Assembly (NCBI GenBank): GCA_020137815.1
Contig: CM035359.1
Coordinates: 4,622,032-4,686,031 of the forward strand
Reading direction: 5' to 3'
Length of the DNA stretch: 64,000 nucleotides
Origin: Hormiphora californensis
Taxonomy: Eukaryota > Ctenophora > Tentaculata > Cydippida > Pleurobrachiidae
In this document: positions 46,397-55,203 of the stretch, piece after piece
Layout: every line of letters begins with the position of its first letter
How positions within the stretch are numbered: position 1 is the stretch's first letter
Notes under the pieces: generated by a model
Seen by the model: only the letters and a program-made list of their open reading frames with translations
The model's database searches: none
Told to the model about the DNA's origin: nothing
Translations under genes and position numbers: made by a program

Positions 46397-48215
46397 GAGC
46401 CACTAACAGCCCCCTCTTTCTGGCAGATCGATGTGGTTATGAATAACAACGAGCACATTAGAGAGATATGTCCAGTGGGCGACACCGTCTGGGTGTCTCT
46501 CAGCAAGTCGACCAAAGTTGTTATATTTGCAACTCAAACTAAACAACTTATCCGAGTTATATCACTCAAGGTATGGCTAGTATGTAAGTAGTAACCACCC
46601 AAAGTGTAAGTAGTAAGTAGTAACCACCCAAAGTGTAAGTAGTAAGTAGTAACCACCCAAAGTGATTCCAATCGGTGTTGGGGAAGTGTATGTTAGATAT
46701 TTTTATAACAGCTCTCTCTCCCCCTGTAGGGTTATCTGCTACGTACCGGATTGAGACACGGTCTGGATCTCCAGAGAACTGATCTTTACATTACCAGCCT
46801 ATTCTACGATGGTTCACTAATCTGGATCGGTAAGGGGACAAAATTAAATCTGTAGCACTGATATATCTCTCTTGTTTTTTGTTTGTTTTATCTGCACATA
46901 TCTCTCTTGAAGTAGTAAATGAAACATCAGCGTAGAGCGGGCTATTTCTGACCCCCTCCCACCCCCCAGGAACTAATATTGGTGTAGTGCTGGCGATTCT
47001 GTTTCCCGTTGGCGACCCCACCTGTTCCCATGGACTCGGTGAGGAGCCAGGAGAGGGGGGACGATGCTCCAACCTCTCTAGTCTTGATGATGAGCTGTGT
47101 TGGGACCCCTGCGAGAAGGTGAGTTTTATGCTGTATAAGTAATATTAGATTGGGAGCCTGTTAGCTAGCTAAATCCATGTCAAATTATTTCGAATTTGAA
47201 TGATTTGAACATCGTTCATGTTTTGTGAAAGAGACTTACCTTCTCTAACATTGCCCAACACAATCTCAACTTTATGAAGCCCCTATACTTTACCCCCACC
47301 CTCCCTGCAGTTATCCCTGGGAGCGGGGAGTGGAGCAGCCACTACCGCAACCATCACCACCTTCCCTCTACCACCATCCACCACGACCCCTAAAACAACG
47401 GCCTCGTCCTGGAAGTCCCGGGGATCATCTCTCACTGATTGTAGTCCACCAAGTTCAGTGGATGAGGGGGCTGGGACAAGTAACTCTCCACCGGTAGAGA
47501 GAGGGTTGCTAAGCAACAATGTGGGTGAACATGTGGTATCTAATGAGGAACACCATATCACCTCCCCTCCCCGTCCTATTGAACTGAACAAGGAATCTAC
47601 TTTTGATTATACTGATGTCGATGAAATTGCTAATGCTACATCTCCAACAAAATCAAGTGAGTGAAGATGTTAGTTTGTTCCTTGTGAAGAATAATGTTCT
47701 CGAAACCTTCCGTTAATTTAGTAATTAGTACCACACTTATCCATGTACCCCTAATATGTTACTGTTTTGACAGCGGACGAGATATCAGAGATGCTGGCAT
47801 CTTTTGATTTGGATTCTGGAACTCAGGAGAAGGTTCTCAATATTACCGAGGAACATATTCTGTTCAGCATCTACGGAACTCAGGTATATTATTTGGCAAA
47901 TATCTATCGCTCTCTCTCTCTCTATCGCTAGCTGTGAGAGAGGTATTACGCGGGTCACTCATCAATATATTTGTATATTTTTAGTAACTTATCTAACCCA
48001 ATCCCCCGACTGTTCAGGGTCCAGTGACATGTTTCACGGGTGTGAGTGGGGACGATGATCTTCCATCGCTTCTCTGTACTGCTGGAATCGGGTTTGACGA
48101 TTACGAGGTGAAAGGGTTGAAGAATCTGAGGAGAAAAGACACGATAGAGGCCGATACCCCCACTGATCCAAAGTTCCTTGCTCAGCTACTACTTTGGAGT
48201 TACTCCAGGAATTGA
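32864..48215 (+). CDS. coiled-coil/propeller scaffold, JIP3/JIP4-like, 33 exons
   Basis: Exons: 32864-32935, 33734-33841, 34639-34752, 35418-35520, 35797-35936, 36084-36185, 36641-36787, 36952-37083, 37291-37407, 37644-37767, 38008-38072, 38484-38651, 39465-39502, 39596-39704, 39850-39969, 40149-40323, 40582-40702, 40874-41007, 41078-41246, 41476-41565, 41989-42170, 42394-42519, 44089-44332, 44475-44646, 45293-45435, 45654-45787, 45949-46052, 46427-46570, 46730-46829, 46970-47118, 47311-47656, 47774-47883, 48018-48215. They sum to 4,500 nt with coherent phases. The ATG sits in a good context (accATGg). Exons 2-3 (LIPLVSNFDPLLRDFDKVL) resemble the RH1 helix of JIP3/JIP4; long coiled coils follow; then basic/Ser-rich linkers. 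The C-terminal part has propeller blades in JIP3/4 order: CWMGTSEGRIFVI, VLVSLRNGALVVFNRD, WCGSG, VWVSLSK, LIWIGTNIGVVL and a final GIGFDDYEV...LLLWSY. JIP3/4 link kinesin/dynein to cargo and JNK kinases. ARHGEF10 has a similar propeller but also DH/PH domains, not seen here. Confidence 0.75.
32963..33526. repeat. two tandem copies of an intronic repeat
   Basis: Units 32963-33281 and 33282-33526 both begin with the hairpin tagcgcacccattgggtgcg and end with cgacgttcatctccaa(a/c)ttataatagaga. The first has an extra 60-70 bp including a second hairpin (acccggcttcgccgggc). Lies in intron 1 of the scaffold gene. Confidence 0.8.
33604..33712. mobile_element. hAT-like MITE, copy 5
   Basis: Complete element with a perfect 8-bp target duplication gcagtatc (33596-33603, 33713-33720), inserted 21 bp upstream of exon 2 of the scaffold gene. 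Confidence 0.92.
33790..34110. repeat. 78/79-bp minisatellite made of the exon 2 end and donor
   Basis: Four full units start at 33790, 33869, 33948 and 34026, with a partial fifth. Each repeats the last 52 bp of exon 2, the donor gacaag|gtataattg and the first 26 bp of the intron. Only the first unit is joined to the rest of the exon. Confidence 0.9.
34371..34645. repeat. 21-bp minisatellite made of the exon 3 acceptor and start
   Basis: Thirteen units of the type cttcaggttctaacattgt run into the true acceptor at 34639. Each carries cag|gttctaac, and because 21 bp is seven codons without a stop, use of an upstream unit would stay in frame. Confidence 0.9.
34770..35400. other. intron of the scaffold gene
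   Basis: No feature recognised apart from splice sites. Confidence 0.4.
35629..35743. mobile_element. hAT-like MITE, copy 6
   Basis: Opposite orientation to copy 5. Left end CAGGAACCGACC intact, right end altered (GGTCGGTTAAGTTCTTA); 8-bp target duplication cccttcac at 35621-35628 and 35744-35751. Confidence 0.88.
36201..36447. mobile_element. pogo/Tigger-like MITE with internal tandem repeats
   Basis: Right end read inward is CAGTCAGACCCCGATTTAGT; the left end is CAGACCCCGATTTAGTGGC, short of four bases. Inside are about ten direct copies of ccccgatttagtggca. The CAGT.AGACCCCG tip is known from pogo/Tigger-type elements; ta precedes the left end, but the right flank is tg, so the TA duplication is not proved. 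Intron of the scaffold gene. Confidence 0.6.
37864..37985. repeat. (GTTT)n simple repeat
   Basis: tgtttgtttgtttg units with catg interruptions, in an intron. Confidence 0.9.
38367..38483. repeat. 117-bp in-frame duplication of the exon 12 start
   Basis: 38367-38427 repeats the first 61 bp of exon 12 (YAQLEQDMIRCETEKSALLV) together with its upstream acceptor ctctccag. The repeat distance of 117 bp is 39 codons and the frame is open between the copies, so use of the upstream acceptor would add 39 residues without a stop. Confidence 0.85.
38680..39464. other. intron of the scaffold gene
   Basis: A possible 22-bp micro-exon at 39330-39351 (ctgcag|ttggacgacg...aggg|gtaagg) would break the frame of the next exon and is not included. 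Confidence 0.4.
40330..40450. repeat. 11-bp minisatellite plus duplicated exon 16 end
   Basis: Copies of ggtaactaggt (the complement of the unit at 44690-45290) are followed at 40391-40445 by a second copy of the last part of exon 16 with its donor (gtcaatagtggag|gtgag). Confidence 0.85.
41270..41378. mobile_element. hAT-like MITE, copy 7
   Basis: Complete copy with a perfect 8-bp target duplication actgtaat (41262-41269, 41379-41386), in an intron of the scaffold gene. Confidence 0.92.
41670..41990. repeat. minisatellite with cctcagcggtcc acceptor-like units
   Basis: Units of about 57 bp (ccctcagcggtccaattaac ... cctaacccct) run into the acceptor of exon 21 (cccctcag|cggctcgatcc at 41989). 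Confidence 0.85.
42632..43640. repeat. 60-bp minisatellite with decoy acceptors of exon 23
   Basis: About 16 units of cctcaggagagtgttccccg followed by taaaacccaactattacccc and ccaccctccaccaccctctt. Each copies the acceptor and first bases of exon 23 (44089), but the next codon in that frame is TAA. Confidence 0.9.
43375..44088. repeat. (CCACCCTCCA)n low-complexity array
   Basis: Degenerate repeats of caccctccac and ccctccctccaccc between and after the last 60-bp units; about 450 bp are uninterrupted just before exon 23. Confidence 0.9.
44690..45292. repeat. 11-bp minisatellite (accacctagtt)n with two partial exon copies
   Basis: Arrays of accacctagtt surround 44869-44933 and 45121-45189, which are copies of the first 65-69 bp of exon 25 with the upstream word catgacccacatatatcag. 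These copies lack a donor and the rest of the exon. Confidence 0.9.
46111..46211. repeat. 101-bp near-perfect hairpin in an intron
   Basis: gcccgtacattgccttgttc ... gcatgtaaa and its inverse form arms of about 49 bp around one central base. It follows ttctaaccctcct, a word also seen beside the small palindrome at 36855-36885. Confidence 0.75.
46347..46394. repeat. (CT)n microsatellite
   Basis: Pure CT shortly before exon 28 of the scaffold gene. Confidence 0.95.
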
Positions 48216-48905
48216 GACAATTAATTGTATATCAATTAGTTAATTTAATGGGAGTATCTTTTAAATCTTTCTCAGAGACTGATTTGCAGATGTAGTACGT
48301 TTCTTACATTTGATCTGGAATCTATAGGTGTGGTATTTAGATATTTAGATATTTGAAAAGACGTTTATTGGTAGATTACTGTTTTAGTTTTTTTGGAAGT
48401 GCATTGCCCGTATATTAAAACTGGGATAATGAAGGCTTGATTTTTCCCTGCAGTTTCAGTTATCGGCGTTTGAGTATTTGGATAATATTAACACGCTAAT
48501 ATTCTGTCTGAGCGCACTGTTGTTATCAAAACAGGGTCTAGGAAACGCCAGCTATAAATATCTTTAAGTTATGATAGGATATTTGCTAATGTTATCCTTA
48601 TTCAACAAAGTTATCCATGGGTTTATAGACATCCCCTAGTTTCCTTCTTGAGCCCCTAGTAATAGTTTCCTTCTTGAGCAGTAGAAGAATATAATTTAAA
48701 ATATTTTACTTTTTGACCTTTCTTGGGTGCTGGCACCCATTCATGCCTAAAAATAAATAATAATTAATTATTTAAAACAGCGACAGTGGCACGTATATAT
48801 CTTTGTTTTGAAATCAATTCAACTTTAAATTGAAATGATCGTTAAAGAATGCTATGTGTGCTATAAGTGGCAATATTACTGTTAGAGACAGTGTTTTATT
48901 GTTTT

Positions 48906-48911
48906 AATAAA
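48906..48911 (+). terminator. candidate polyadenylation signal of the scaffold gene
   Basis: AATAAA about 690 bp after the stop codon, the best match in the downstream AT-rich region; aataaat near 48752 is a weaker candidate. Confidence 0.4.
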
Positions 48912-49023
48912 ATATATATGGGTTGTTAGTATAATTTTGTTTTTAATGTTTTTCTCCACAATGAAACCCGCTGTTTAATCGATTTTCAAAAGGTTAGGGC
49001 ATTCTATGTATAGTCGAATTTTT

Positions 49024-49071
49024 TCCCTGCCCGGGTATGCCTTTTTACTTTGTAAAAAGGCATAGCAGGGT
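49024..49071. repeat. hairpin
   Basis: ccctgcccgggtatgccttttta / taaaaaggcatagcaggg, imperfect arms around ctttg. Confidence 0.6.
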
Positions 49072-49079
49072 TAGAATTC

Positions 49080-49690
49080 GAAAACGACATTTTGGTATAC
49101 TAACTAATCGGTAGAGGGACCATTTTGGTCACACTTACGTTGCGAGGGGCAACACGGTACCACCCGGTGTACTCAGCGTAGCAACTGAGCCGCGCGCACA
49201 ACAACAAGTTGCTCCTTTATCAAAACTTACAATGGCACAGTTTGATGGACGTGTATGCGCGCGCCACTCAACAAAACATGAATAGCGCTGCCGCGTGTTT
49301 CGCGTGTTACATACACATTGTCATCTTGCGAGTCGAGTGTGATAGGTTAGATAAGTAGTTAAGTTGGAATGTCAAAAGCTGGTTAGCAAGTGTCATGTGA
49401 GTAAACTAAGCTATGTGAGAAGTATACTGACAGCTAGATCGTATGCATCTCACATTACATTATGACCAAGCCTTGATCCTGTTGACAGTGACACGTGAAA
49501 CGGGAGGGCAGGGAAACACAGCATTATGAATACATAATGCAATGATTCTTGTTCACCTGCCCAGGTAAATGCTGAAGGTATTCACCCTGGTTGCTGGTTA
49601 GAATTCGAATTTTCATCTCTTCTTTCACCCCACTGGACCTGCAGCAGGCTTTCTTAGCCCCTGCCAGTCAGTGATGTCATGCTTCGGTTA
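49080..49690. other. intergenic sequence, no gene seen
   Basis: No supported ORF or RNA gene. Confidence 0.35.
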
Positions 49691-49699
49691 TCTTGGTTA

Positions 49700-50540
49700 A
49701 CATAGAACGTTGGTGTTAGGTGTGAATGTTACTTTTAGGAGGTTGGTGTGACTATTAGTGTTAGGTGTGGAGGTTGGTGTTAGGTGTGGTGGTTGGTGTT
49801 AGGTGTGGAGGTTGGTGTTAGGTGTGGAGGTTGGTGTTAGGTGTGGAGGTTGGTGTTAGGTGTGGAGGTTGTGTTTAGTTGTGTTGTTTGTTTTATGTGT
49901 GTAGGTTAGGTGTTGTGGTTTTTATTTTTTTTTTAGGATTTGGATTTTTTGGTTATTTTTGCTTTTTTTTTTAGAGTTTTCTGTTTTTTTTTCGTTTTCA
50001 AGGTTTTCTGTAGTTGTGTCTGTTTTGGTTTTTTGTTTATTTATTTTTCTGTGTGGCCGTTTTTGTATTTTTTTTCTTTTGTGTTTTCTTGTTGGAGGTT
50101 TTGTGTTAGGTTTTGATCTTGTTTTTTTTCTGGTTGTTTATGTTTTTGTGTCTGTGTTGTCTTTTTGTTGTTTTTTTGTCTGTGTTTTACCTTAGTTTTA
50201 TGCGTGTTATTTTTAGTTTTTTGAGTTTTATGTTGTTCCGTTTTTGGGGGTGGTGTTAGGTGTTTCTTTTTTTGTTCTTTGTTATGTTTTTTGTCTTTTT
50301 TTCTTTTTTTTTGTTCGTTTTGTGCCGGTTTTTTTTCATGTTTTTCGTTTGTGTTACTTGTTGAGGTTGGTTTTAGGTTTTTACTGTTGTGTAGTTTACT
50401 TTGTGTCCGAGGTGTGGTGCAGGTGTGGAGGTTGGTGTTAGTGTGGAGGTGTGGTTAGGTGTGGAGTTTTGTGTTAGTGTGGAGGTTAGTGTTAGGTGTG
50501 GAGGTTGGTGTTAGGTGTGGAGGTTGGTGTTAGGTGTGGA
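49700..50540. repeat. 19-bp minisatellite (ggaggttggtgttaggtgt)n with a degraded middle
   Basis: Clean units at 49740-49880 and 50415-50540. Between them the sequence is almost only T and G with long T runs, as if the same array had been badly base-called. The T-rich frames there (Phe/Val/Leu) are not genes. Confidence 0.8.
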
Positions 50541-51110
50541 GGCTGTCAGGCGGTGTTGTGGCCGGGAGCTGGAGCATATTTGTTTGTAAACTTTTAACCT
50601 ATAAAACTACCCTCGAGGGTAAGATCTTACCGATGGCTGATCCTGCTAAGTTCAGCTGAGGGATACCAGGTTTTAGTGGAACAGGAAATGGAGGAAGATC
50701 CAGATCCAAAGGGTAGTATTCATCTCTATTGTTATGTTGCTCCCATCTTGTTGGGCTGGCCATGATGTTTACCATGAATATTTTACCATGGTATCCACGG
50801 TAACGGCATCACACAGCCCTGTGAAGATGTAAAACAGTTGTCCAGTGTTGTACTTTAGAGCCCGGACTTTGCCGTGTTGAACTGATTAGATACCGTATTC
50901 TTACTACAATCACCCATCACCCATGTAAATTTTAATCACGTATCTATCTAAACATAAATATCAAGGGTAGCTAAAATCACTACGTGGCTGAATATTGCCA
51001 GTAAGTAGTAGTTTTTAAAATTCCAGCATAACAGATCACCAAGCACTAGATAAAAATTTAGGAATGCTAAATTTGGAAATGAGTAACTTATCAGCAGCCA
51101 TAAATGGAGC
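50541..51110. other. intergenic sequence upstream of the TSR gene
   Basis: No supported feature. Confidence 0.35.
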
Positions 51111-51113
51111 CTT

Positions 51114-51120
51114 TATAAAT
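51114..51120 (+). promoter_or_regulatory. TATA box of the TSR-repeat gene
   Basis: TATAAAT followed by a short untranslated exon (ending at 51189, caag|gtaaca) and an intron with acceptor at 51302-51303 (attccag), 11 bp before the ATG. Confidence 0.5.
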
Positions 51121-51314
51121 TCAGCCCATCGCAAGATTTTCTTTACTTCTACAAAGTACTACTTTACCGGAGTTATTGTTATTATCAAGGTAACAAAACG
51201 TTAGATGCTATTTTTGGATATATTTTTGGACTAAATCGAAACATATTCTGTAGTGATATCAACCTATATATTAGGTATCTCCTAACCCTTCATCCTATTC
51301 CAGGTGTTCCCGAT

Positions 51315-53151
51315 ATGAAACGCTTAATACTGTGCCTCCTTCTTCTGGCGGCTATGACAGGGGCGTGGAGACGGCGGCGTAGAAGAAGGAGATCCTGTGT
51401 AAGAAACGGCGGTTGGAGTGGCTGGTATGACACTTCTGGCTGTATTTGTAACCACGCAACGGGCACAGGGTACATCTCTAGAGGACGGAGCTGCAACAGC
51501 CCCTCCCCTGCTTGTGGTGGGAGCTATTGTCCTGGGTCTTCGACATCCTCTAGGTACTGCAGCTGCTGTAGAACTGTCAATGGAGGATGGAGTGGTTGGA
51601 GATACACTTCTAGCTGTGTATGTAACCATGCTACCGGAACTGGATACCGCCCAAAGACAAGATCCTGCACCAGTCCAGCCCCTACTGTGGGGATCAATGC
51701 TGCTCTGGTAGCTCAACTAGTAGAGACGACTGCTCCCAGCTGCTGTAAACTGTCAATGGAGATGTAGTGGTTGGAGCTAACTTCTAGCTGTGTCTGTAAC
51801 CATGCTACCGGAACTGGCTACCGCCCAAAGACAAGATCCTGCACCAGTCCAGCGCCCTACGTGTGGGGAGCAAGCTGCTCTGGCAGCTCAACTAGTAAGA
51901 GACGACTGCTCCAGCATGCTGGCTAAACCATCCATGGAGGATGGAAGTGGTTTGGCTACACTTCTAGCTGTTGTCGTAACCATGCACCGGAACTGGCTCC
52001 GCCCAAAGCAAGATCCTGCACCAGTTCCAGCCCCCTACTGTGGGGGAGCAAGTGCTCTGGTAGCTCAACTAGTAGAGGACACTGCTCCAGCAGCTGCTGT
52101 AAACTGTTCATGGAGGATGGAGTGGTTTTGGAGCTACACTCTAGCTGTGTATGTGACCATCTACCGGAACTGGCTACCGCCCAAAGAAACATTCTGTACC
52201 AGTCCAACACCCTCCTGTGGGGGAGCAAGCTGCTCTGGCACTCAACTAGTTAGAGACGACTGCTCCAGCAGCTGCTGTAAACTGTCAATGGAGGATGGAG
52301 TGGTTGGAGCTACACTTCTATGCTGTGTAATGTGACCATGCTACCGGAACTGGCTACCCCGCCCAAAGGCAGGATCCTGCACCAGTCCAGCGCCCTACTG
52401 TGCGGACAAGCTGCTCTGGCAGCTCAACTAGTAGAGATCGACTGCTCCACAGCTGCTGTAAAACTGTCCATGGGATGGAGTGGTTGGAGCTACACTCTAC
52501 TGTGTATTGTACCAAGCTACCGGAACTGTACCTACCGCCAAAGGCAAATCCTGCACCAGTCCGCGCCCTACTGTGGGGGAGCAAGCTGCTTCTGGCAGCT
52601 CAACTAGATAGAGACGACTGCTCCAGCAGCTTGCTGTAACATGTCAATGGAGGATGGATGTGGTTGGAGCTACTCTTCTGGCTGTGTATGTGACCAAGCT
52701 ACCGGAACTGGCTACCGCCCAAAGAAACGATTCTGTACCTCCAGCCCATACTGTGGGGGAGCACGTTGCTCTGGCAGCTCACCTAGTAGAGACACTGCTC
52801 CAGCAGCTGCTTAAAACTGTCCTAGGAGGATGGAGTGGTTGGTTAACCATGGGTAACTGTTCCCTGTGATATACCAGGAACCGGAACAAAGCTTCGAAAT
52901 AGGACATTGCACCAGTCCAAGCCCTGCCTGTGGAGGAGAGACCCTGCAGTAGTGGTACGAGTGAGGGGTGGAGACCATGTCCTGTGACGATGAATGTTGT
53001 AAGACATCCATGGTGGCTGGACTGAGTGGGATAGTGGGCGTGCAACTGTGATTTCGAGACCGAGGAAGGTGTGACGGAACGAGAACGGGAGGTTCAACCC
53101 GACCCCCGCGTGCGGAGGTAAGACGTGCGAGGGTTATGCTAAAGAAAAACT
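51315..53151 (+). CDS. secreted thrombospondin-like repeat protein, about ten repeats, frame broken
   Basis: The ATG at 51315 begins a clear signal peptide (MKRLILCLLLLAAMTGAW) followed by eight Arg residues. Then about ten tandem units of 172-182 bp (mean near 178 bp, 59 residues) start at about 51395, 51577, 51749, 51930, 52108, 52287, 52466, 52645, 52821 and 53000. A unit reads NGGWSGWRYTSSCVCNHATG, TGYRPKTRSCTSPAPT and then a Cys-rich part with CGG, SGSSTS and CC. WSGW, an early CxC and the basic RPKTRSC segment are thrombospondin type 1-like. The last unit ends CGGKTCEGYAKEKL and a stop at 53151. From the third unit on, single-base indels move the frame almost once per unit, so no single ORF covers the array. 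Either the consensus is wrong in a repeat or the gene has decayed. The role is unknown; secretion is likely. Confidence 0.65.
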
Positions 53152-53284
53152 ATAACTCTGAAGATTGGTCATGGATCGAATGGTGACCATTTGTAGCGTG
53201 TCAAAGACGATTTGTCAACAAAAAAAAGAAGAAAAAAAAGCAAAACTCTTTATACTTTTTCTAAGACGTTCTTGAGTAGTATAG

Positions 53285-53430
53285 AACTGGTGAACTGACG
53301 TCAAATTTTGATTGGCACGCTGTCAGAACTGGTTAATTGGCGTCACATTTTGATTGTCACGGTATCACAACTGGTGAATTGGCGTCACGATTTTCACGAT
53401 ATCACAAGTGATGAATTGACGTCACAATTC
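53285..53430. repeat. about 42-bp tandem repeats with tgacgtca words
   Basis: Four units of the type aactggtgaattggcgtcac ... ttttgattgtcacggtatca between the TSR gene and the first Polinton ORF. This may be the terminal or sub-terminal region of the Polinton, but its inverted partner lies outside the window. Confidence 0.6.
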
Positions 53431-53526
53431 TACTAATGCACAATACTGTAGTATGAGAGAGAAGGGGGAGGGGTGTAAATACCAGGTGACAGTGATATGC
53501 TCATTTCTTAACTTTTCGTTTCTGAT

Positions 53527-54045
53527 ATGTTTAACATTGCTTGGTGGCCCGAAGAGGAGTTTTGCATTGAGAAGGTGAAGGAGCACTTTGAGGACATTGT
53601 TTGCTTCATGGTTGACAAACGCCTTGAAGAGGATATCTATCGTTTCCCAGTGCAACATACTCATGAGGTTGAAGAAAAGGTTGGAGAAGTGTTAAAAAAG
53701 TATGGTGGTGCTAATTTTCCTATATCCATAGAGTTTGCTTACTACAGTCAAGATGATAAAACCGAAGTTTGTTCAGTGAAAAACTACCCGGAAAGAATTA
53801 TTTACGAAAGTTTACCAAAGGATTTATTGAGTCTTGTTGTAAGCTCATCGCGTGAATTAGTGATGTGTCTCGCTTTTGTGAGGATCTTTGTCGACACAAC
53901 TTATCAATGTGAAGATGACAACGAACCGTTTTTGTTAAAAGGAAATGTAGAATCTTTGTTCAAAGCTCCGTCTGAGGAAGATGAATGTGATTGTGGGAGG
54001 TGTGAACTTATAGAAGACTTTTTGAATAAGTTGGATACCTCTTAA
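53527..54045 (+). CDS. Polinton protein of unknown function (172 aa)
   Basis: A complete frame from ATG, acidic (many Glu/Asp), without signal peptide or membrane segment. Near the C-terminus a short Cys cluster (CDCGRC) could bind metal. It is the first gene at this end of the element and is transcribed toward the integrase. I do not recognise a homologous family; Polintons often carry such lineage-specific ORFs near their ends. Its frame is intact although several neighbours are broken. Confidence 0.6.
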   Translation: MFNIAWWPEEEFCIEKVKEHFEDIVCFMVDKRLEEDIYRFPVQHTHEVEEKVGEVLKKYGGANFPISIEFAYYSQDDKTEVCSVKNYPERIIYESLPKDLLSLVVSSSRELVMCLAFVRIFVDTTYQCEDDNEPFLLKGNVESLFKAPSEEDECDCGRCELIEDFLNKLDTS

Positions 54046-54088
54046 GTTAATCAATGAAACTTTTATTTTTATTTAAAAAAAACTGAGT

Positions 54089-54534
54089 TTATTTTAGAAA
54101 ACAACAATCAAAAATTTTATCAATCAATTTTTCTCGTTCACTTATTTGCGAAAGTACATATAATCTGTCAACAAACTGTGTGTTACCAAGCGAGTCCTTG
54201 TCATCACAAAAGTAGTTTCCACACTCCTTGGCATGTAAAAATCCCTCGACAATAGTTCCACGATCACGACATTCTGGCAAACCATGCGATTCAATGAGTT
54301 TAAAAGTAACTCGTCTTGCTTTTTTGCGTCTCAAAGCTCCATTTTCAACTACTTTCTTATCAAAGAATATGTTTCCTTCTTTGGAGATGTCAAGTTTGGC
54401 AAGGGAATCCGTGAAGTCAAACTTAGGTAATGATGCTTTTGACATCTCTTTAGCAAAGAACAATTTTTACAGAAGCCACGAAATTTCTTGGAGGAGTCTC
54501 CCGAGAAAAAATCAAACAAATTATAACTCTGCAT
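54089..54534 (-). pseudogene. Polinton protein of unknown function, one frame break
   Basis: An ATG frame starting at 54534 (FDFFSGDSSKKFRGFC) passes near 54455-54465 into a second frame that stops at 54089. Together they would give about 148 residues with several Cys (CKNC, ECRD, KECGNYFC), perhaps a metal-binding protein. The overlap of the two frames suggests one indel. No family recognised. Confidence 0.45.
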
Positions 54535-54545
54535 TACGGTAATGA

Positions 54546-55162
54546 TCAGTTTTGATGAACTACATCAAGATATTTCATACTTTTAGCTATTGTGTTAACG
54601 ATATTGATGAAGGAATCGCTATTCTTTACTATCTCTTGTTTCAACACGGTATTTGATGCGCTATCTAACTTTCGAATAAAATTTCTGTCTGCATTTGTTA
54701 GTTTGCGTCGTTGTGGAGTGGATATTGGAATGATTCCATATATCAGTGCCTGTAGTATATTCTGAAATGCAGATAATAGTTTAGTTGATTTCACAAAAGC
54801 ACTCACATTCCCTGCATCAACAAGATCTTTAATTTTAAAGAAACTGGTTATTGAGTTGGTGTTGATAACAGATTCTGAAAAATTATTGTAGTTTGGATCA
54901 TCAAAATTTGTTTTGAATTCGTTTAACTGTTGGTTAAGGGATTTTATTTTGCGCTCGCTTTCATTTCTTATCTTTTTGAAGTCCTTTAGTTTGTTGCTAT
55001 ATAACCGCTTAAACTTATCACTATTTGGGTTGGTGGTGTTGTTGTAGAGATTTTGGTCTTTTTAGGTATGACTTTGGTTGGAATATCGGTTTTGTGCTCT
55101 GCTCTATGCTGTAAAAAACTAGTATAAGTTGAAAAAGATTTGGAACAAACAGCACAATCCAT
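54546..55162 (-). pseudogene. Polinton C2H2 zinc-finger/coiled-coil protein, one frame break
   Basis: The start codon at 55162 opens with a classical C2H2 finger, CAVCSKSFSTYTSFLQHRAEH. The frame then ends at about 54995. A second frame, open from about 55065, continues with a Lys/Glu-rich, probably helical region and stops at 54546. One indel between 54995 and 55065 explains this. The role is not known; a DNA-binding or regulatory function would be a guess. It lies divergent to the integrase, whose start codon is 42 bp away. Confidence 0.5.
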
Positions 55163-55203
55163 TTTAGCATAAAAGGGGTCTTATGTAGAGTATTTATAGT
55201 GTT

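Noticed and set aside
49959-50441. Phe/Val/Leu-rich frames resembling membrane proteins
   Set aside because: The DNA is almost only T and G between clean minisatellite units and is probably degraded repeat sequence.
49732-50540. Possible CRISPR-like array of 19-bp repeats
   Set aside because: Units are contiguous with no spacers, in an animal genome; it is a minisatellite.
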